This document shows positions 6,215 to 9,011 of a stretch of DNA of 9,011 nucleotides, piece by piece. Position 1 is the stretch's first letter. Every line of letters begins with the position of its first letter. A model generated the notes under the pieces. It was not told the DNA's origin and did no database searches. It was given only the letters and a program-made list of their open reading frames with translations. Source of the DNA: Maritimibacter sp. (GTDB lineage: Bacteria > Pseudomonadota > Alphaproteobacteria > Rhodobacterales > Rhodobacteraceae). The DNA lies in contig DOUP01000257.1 of NCBI GenBank assembly GCA_003520545.1, positions 1 through 9,011 of the forward strand, in the 5' to 3' direction. A program made the translations under genes and the position numbers.

Positions 6215-6976
6215 ATGCATCTGGACGCGCAGGATCTTCGCTCGTTTTACTACCGGTCGGCCTTGGGCCGGGTGGCGCAACGCCATATTCGTGACAAGCT
6301 GGTTTCGATGTGGCCGGGAAGTGCCAAGGGGCAGACGGTCGTCGGCTATGGATTCGCCGTGCCGCTCCTGCGCCCTTTCCTTGCGGATGCGCGCCGGGTG
6401 ATCGGGCTGATGCCGGGGCCGCAGGGTGTCATGGCCTGGCCCGCCGGGATGCCGAATGTATCCGTTCTCTGTGAAGAGGTGCTCTGGCCCATCGACACGG
6501 GCGTGGTGGATCGGCTGGTCCTGATGCACGGGCTTGAAACCTGCGGCGATGCACCCGCGCTTCTCGATGAGGCTTACCGCGTGCTTGGACCCGGTGGTCG
6601 GGTTGTCTTTATCGTGCCGAACCGGGCCGGGCTGTGGTCACGCTCCGACAATACGCCGTTTGGGTATGGGCGACCCTATTCGACCGGACAGCTCGAGACG
6701 CTGGTCAAATCGCATGGTTTCGTGATCGAGCGGCACACGGTCACGCTGTATCAGCCGCCCACCCACCGCCGGTTCTGGCTCAAGACCGGGCCGATGTGGG
6801 AAAAGCTGGGGCAGGGAGTGCCGCGGATCGTCGGAGGGGTGCTCATGGTCGAAGCTTCCAAGCAGGTGCGCGCGACGCCGAAGTCCGGGCTGGGCGAGGC
6901 GGTCAAAAAGCCGCTGTCCGTGCTGGACGGTTTGGGCGCCGCGAAGCCGACACCGAGCCGGCGAGCGGGTGGATAG
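6215..6976 (+). CDS. Class I SAM-dependent methyltransferase-like protein
   Basis: The 253-residue protein has a Rossmann-type methyltransferase layout. VVGYGFA (42-48) sits where motif I (the SAM-binding glycine loop) belongs. DRLVLMH (99-105) matches motif IV, and LGPGGRVVFIVPNR (124-137) is the typical post-motif strand of Methyltransf_11-like proteins. An N-terminal helix region (FYYRSALGRVAQRHIRDKL) precedes the fold, and a Lys/Arg/Pro-rich tail of about 40 residues follows it. Motif I is degenerate: the usual acidic residue and G-x-G-x-G loop are reduced to GYGFA, so SAM binding may be altered or lost. The substrate cannot be inferred. ATG at 6215 has no Shine-Dalgarno sequence; five Cs precede it. 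It diverges from gloB (92-base gap), but a link to glutathione metabolism is only a guess. No convincing terminator follows. Confidence 0.75.
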   Translation: MHLDAQDLRSFYYRSALGRVAQRHIRDKLVSMWPGSAKGQTVVGYGFAVPLLRPFLADARRVIGLMPGPQGVMAWPAGMPNVSVLCEEVLWPIDTGVVDRLVLMHGLETCGDAPALLDEAYRVLGPGGRVVFIVPNRAGLWSRSDNTPFGYGRPYSTGQLETLVKSHGFVIERHTVTLYQPPTHRRFWLKTGPMWEKLGQGVPRIVGGVLMVEASKQVRATPKSGLGEAVKKPLSVLDGLGAAKPTPSRRAGG

Positions 6977-7024
6977 CGGCCCGGGAGGTGGCGACCCTCT
7001 CCAAGGGGATTCGGTGCCGCTTTT

Positions 7025-7041
7025 GCGAAACAATGGTTCGC
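7025..7041. repeat. Small inverted repeat after the methyltransferase gene
   Basis: GCGAA (7025-7029) and TTCGC (7037-7041) enclose 7 bases. It stands alone, without a U-run, and could be a small hairpin in the 3' end of the methyltransferase mRNA. Significance is uncertain. Confidence 0.2.
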
Positions 7042-7054
7042 ATCCGTTGGATTT

Positions 7055-7092
7055 GGAGGCTTGAGGCACAGAAAACGTGTGACTCGGCCTCC
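7055..7092. repeat. Long imperfect hairpin upstream of the atp promoter
   Basis: GGAGGC (7055-7060) pairs with GCCTCC (7087-7092), GAG (7063-7065) with CTC (7083-7085), and CACA (7067-7070) with TGTG (7078-7081), around the loop GAAAACG. That makes 13 base pairs in 38 bases, interrupted only by TT/G and a G/A mismatch. It lies 78 bases after the methyltransferase stop and 38 bases before the putative atp -35 element. There is no U-run on either strand. It may be a factor-dependent 3' end, an mRNA-stabilising stem or part of a small RNA. Confidence 0.45.
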
Positions 7093-7129
7093 CCGTGCCA
7101 TATGTTGGCGCAAAACTCGTGCTAGCGTG

Positions 7130-7158
7130 TTGCGGGTTCCGAAATGCTCTGCTAGACC
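7130..7158 (+). promoter_or_regulatory. Probable promoter of the atp operon
   Basis: TTGCGGG (7130-7136), 14 bases, then GCTAGACC (7151-7158). This fits the Caulobacter housekeeping consensus TTGACGS-N10-14-GCTANAWC with few mismatches. Transcription would start near 7165, leaving a leader of about 100 bases before the atpH start. Two further GCTAG motifs lie exactly 30 bases up- and downstream (7121 and 7181). Strong expression is expected for ATP synthase. Confidence 0.55.
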
Positions 7159-7205
7159 GCCGCTGAATTTCAGATGGCTCGCTAGACGCGCGGCATCAAG
7201 AGGCC

Positions 7206-7241
7206 GCCCCTGACTGCCACACGGCAGCCACGCAAAGGGGC
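7206..7241 (+). promoter_or_regulatory. Nested stem-loop in the atpH 5' leader
   Basis: An outer stem GCCCC (7206-7210)/GGGGC (7237-7241) encloses an inner perfect hairpin CTGCC (7214-7218)-ACAC-GGCAG (7223-7227). The internal loop is asymmetric: TGA on the left, and nine bases including ACGCAAA on the right. It ends 10 bases before the ribosome binding site GGAAGG (7252-7257). The position suggests a role in translation efficiency, mRNA stability or regulation of the atp operon. It matches no riboswitch class that I can name with confidence. Confidence 0.45.
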
Positions 7242-7251
7242 TAAAGACATC

Positions 7252-7257
7252 GGAAGG
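7252..7257 (+). promoter_or_regulatory. Ribosome binding site deciding the atpH start
   Basis: GGAAGG touches the first in-frame GTG (7258) with no spacer, but is 6 bases from the second GTG (7264), an ideal distance. This favours 7264 as the true start of atpH. Confidence 0.7.
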
Positions 7258-7263
7258 GTGGAC

Positions 7264-7824
7264 GTGTCCGAACCAGCTTCGATCACTTCTGGGATTGCCC
7301 AGCGTTATGCCACGGCCGTTTTTGAACTGGCCAAGGATTCCAAGAAACTCGCTGACGTCGAGAAGGATCTCGATCAACTCGACGCAGCCATGGCCGACAG
7401 CGATGATTTCGCGGCCCTGATCTCTTCGCCGATCTATTCGCGCGACGAACAGGCCGCAGCCATTTCTGCCATTGCCGACAAGATGAAACTCTCGGAGGCC
7501 GTCAAAGGCGCTCTGGGCGTGATGGCGAAAAAGCGTCGTCTCTTCATCCTGCCGCAGATGATCGGCCAGTTGCGCACCATGATCTCTGACGACAAGGGTG
7601 AAGTGGTTGCGGACGTCACTGCGGCCAAGTCAATGACCAAGGCGCAGCAGGACAAGCTTGCCAAGGCTCTCAAGGCCTCCGTCGGCAAAGATGTGAAGAT
7701 CAACCTGGCCGTGGATGAAAGCCTCATCGGCGGCCTTATCGTCAAAGTCGGGTCCAAGATGATCGATAGCTCGATCGCCTCGCGCCTGAACGCTCTCCAG
7801 AATTCCATGAAAGAGGTCGGATAA
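7264..7824 (+). CDS. atpH: F1Fo ATP synthase subunit delta
   Basis: The delta subunit (OSCP homologue) forms part of the peripheral stalk that ties the F1 head to the membrane sector, so that proton flow can drive ATP synthesis. The 186-residue length is normal. The N-terminal helical-bundle region contains IAQRYATAVFELA, typical of delta subunits. The C-terminal signature region (about 150-174) reads VDESLIGGLIVKVGSKMIDSS, with the expected D-x-SLIGG and D-x-S pattern. The GTG at 7264 is preferred over that at 7258 because of ribosome binding site spacing and because it gives (M)SEPASITSGIAQRY, the usual start in relatives. atpA follows after 4 bases, so the two are co-transcribed. It appears to be the first gene of an atp operon whose membrane-sector genes lie elsewhere, as is usual in this group. 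Confidence 0.96.
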   Translation: MSEPASITSGIAQRYATAVFELAKDSKKLADVEKDLDQLDAAMADSDDFAALISSPIYSRDEQAAAISAIADKMKLSEAVKGALGVMAKKRRLFILPQMIGQLRTMISDDKGEVVADVTAAKSMTKAQQDKLAKALKASVGKDVKINLAVDESLIGGLIVKVGSKMIDSSIASRLNALQNSMKEVG

Positions 7825-7828
7825 AAGT

Positions 7829-9011
7829 ATGGGTATCCAAGCATCCGAGATTTCTGCGATCCTCAAGGACCAGATCAAGAACTTTGGCCAGGAAGCCGAA
7901 GTCGCTGAAGTTGGCCACGTGCTGTCCGTCGGTGACGGTATTGCGCGCGTCTATGGCCTGGACAACGTGCAGGCCGGTGAAATGGTCGAATTCCCCGGTG
8001 GTATCCGGGGCATGGCGCTGAACCTCGAAGCCGATAACGTCGGCGTCGTGATCTTCGGTTCCGACCGTGACATCAAGGAAGGCGACACCGTCAAGCGCAC
8101 CAAGGCGATCGTGGACGTGCCGGTGGGTGAAGAGATGCTCGGCCGCGTGGTCGACGGTCTCGGCAACCCGATCGACGGCAAAGGCCCGATCAAGACCAAG
8201 CAGCGTTCGATGGCTGACGTGAAAGCCCCGGGCATCATCCCGCGTAAGTCGGTTCACGAACCGATGGCGACCGGCCTCAAAGCCGTAGACTCGATGATCC
8301 CGATCGGCCGCGGCCAGCGTGAGCTTATCATCGGTGACCGTCAGACCGGTAAGACCGCCGTGGCGCTGGACGCGATCCTGAACCAGAAAACCTACAACGA
8401 CGCCGCCGGCGACGATGAATCGAAGAAGCTCTACTGCGTTTACGTCGCCGTGGGCCAGAAGCGCTCCACCGTTGCGCAGCTCGTGAAGAAGCTCGAAGAA
8501 ACCGGCGCCATCGACTACTCGATCATCGTCGCTTCGACCGCCTCCGACCCGGCGCCGATGCAGTACCTCGCCCCCTATACCGCGACCGCGATGGGCGAGT
8601 ACTTCCGTGACAATGGCCGTCACGCGCTGATGATCTACGACGACCTCTCCAAGCAGGCCGTCGCCTACCGCCAGATGTCGCTGCTTCTGCGCCGTCCGCC
8701 GGGGCGTGAAGCTTACCCGGGTGACGTGTTCTACCTTCACTCCCGCCTGCTGGAGCGTTCGGCCAAACTGAACGAAGACAACGGTTCCGGTTCGCTGACG
8801 GCGCTGCCGATCATCGAAACCCAGGGCGGCGACGTGTCGGCATTTATTCCGACCAACGTGATCTCGATCACCGACGGTCAGATCTTCCTTGAAACCGAAC
8901 TGTTCTACCAGGGTATCCGGCCTGCTGTGAACACCGGCCTGTCGGTGTCGCGGGTTGGTTCCTCGGCGCAGACCAAGGCCATGTCCTCGGTCGCTGGCCC
9001 GGTGAAACTGT
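7829..9011 (+). CDS. atpA: F1Fo ATP synthase subunit alpha (5' 394 codons, runs off the window)
   Basis: The frame is open from ATG at 7829 to the window edge, covering 394 of roughly 510 residues. It begins MGIQASEISAILKDQIKNF. The P-loop GDRQTGKT is at 169-176, the same position as in E. coli alpha. The conserved VSRVGSSAQTKAM near the end contains R375, which corresponds to the arginine that reaches into the catalytic site of the neighbouring beta subunit. Alpha carries the non-catalytic nucleotide sites of the F1 hexamer. The gene starts 4 bases after the atpH stop, with an AGAGG ribosome binding site inside the end of atpH (about 12 bases upstream). Nothing suggests damage; the truncation is only the window boundary. 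Confidence 0.98.
   Translation, partial: MGIQASEISAILKDQIKNFGQEAEVAEVGHVLSVGDGIARVYGLDNVQAGEMVEFPGGIRGMALNLEADNVGVVIFGSDRDIKEGDTVKRTKAIVDVPVGEEMLGRVVDGLGNPIDGKGPIKTKQRSMADVKAPGIIPRKSVHEPMATGLKAVDSMIPIGRGQRELIIGDRQTGKTAVALDAILNQKTYNDAAGDDESKKLYCVYVAVGQKRSTVAQLVKKLEETGAIDYSIIVASTASDPAPMQYLAPYTATAMGEYFRDNGRHALMIYDDLSKQAVAYRQMSLLLRRPPGREAYPGDVFYLHSRLLERSAKLNEDNGSGSLTALPIIETQGGDVSAFIPTNVISITDGQIFLETELFYQGIRPAVNTGLSVSRVGSSAQTKAMSSVAGPVKL

Noticed and set aside
7206..7250. c-di-GMP-I riboswitch suggested by ACGCAAAG in the atpH leader
   Set aside because: Only this short string resembles the aptamer; the two parallel helices and the other conserved blocks of that class are missing.
7258..7263. GTG at 7258 as atpH start
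   Set aside because: The ribosome binding site GGAAGG abuts it with no spacer; the GTG at 7264 has a 6-base spacer and gives the usual N-terminus.
7742..8740. 332-codon open frame on the minus strand opposite atpA
   Set aside because: It lies antisense to highly conserved atpH/atpA sequence, is rich in His, Val, Asp and Arg as expected of a shadow frame, and has no family resemblance.

Overview
The window looks like a stretch of alphaproteobacterial chromosome, most likely from the Rhodobacteraceae (Roseobacter group). The basis is the high GC content, the strongly Roseobacter-like ClpA, GloB, AtpH and AtpA proteins, an atp operon that starts with atpH-atpA, and a promoter upstream of it that fits the Caulobacter-type housekeeping consensus. 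No mobile element, tRNA, rRNA, CRISPR array or phage gene is visible. Nearly everything is cell-envelope, proteolysis, detoxification or energy housekeeping.

Left part (1-2860): the window opens in the last 44 codons of a probable MotA/TolQ/ExbB-type channel subunit. Its stop overlaps the start of a 554-residue MotB-like protein with one membrane helix carrying a channel-type Asp, a very long proline-free coiled coil and an OmpA-like peptidoglycan-binding domain. Together they probably form an ion-driven motor of the inner membrane anchored to the cell wall. A periplasmic M23 (LytM) peptidase converges on it from the minus strand, with 3 bases between the two stop codons. A clear intrinsic terminator separates this peptidase gene from clpA.

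Middle (2876-6122, minus strand): gloB (glyoxalase II) lies upstream of clpA (unfoldase of the ClpAP protease), with a 154-base AT-richer gap holding two inverted repeats. clpA appears to start at TTG behind a strong ribosome binding site. No clpS is present in the window.

Right part (6123-9011, plus strand): a SAM-methyltransferase-like gene is transcribed divergently from gloB. The two starts are mirror images (CCCCCATG on each strand), and neither has a Shine-Dalgarno sequence. After it comes a 287-base non-coding region with a long imperfect hairpin, three GCTAG motifs exactly 30 bases apart (one forming a good promoter) and a nested stem-loop just before the ribosome binding site of atpH. 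atpH and the first 394 codons of atpA (F1Fo ATP synthase delta and alpha) follow; atpA runs off the end.

I found no wholly new multi-gene system. The most unusual items are the long-coiled-coil motor pair and the non-coding architecture upstream of the atp operon.
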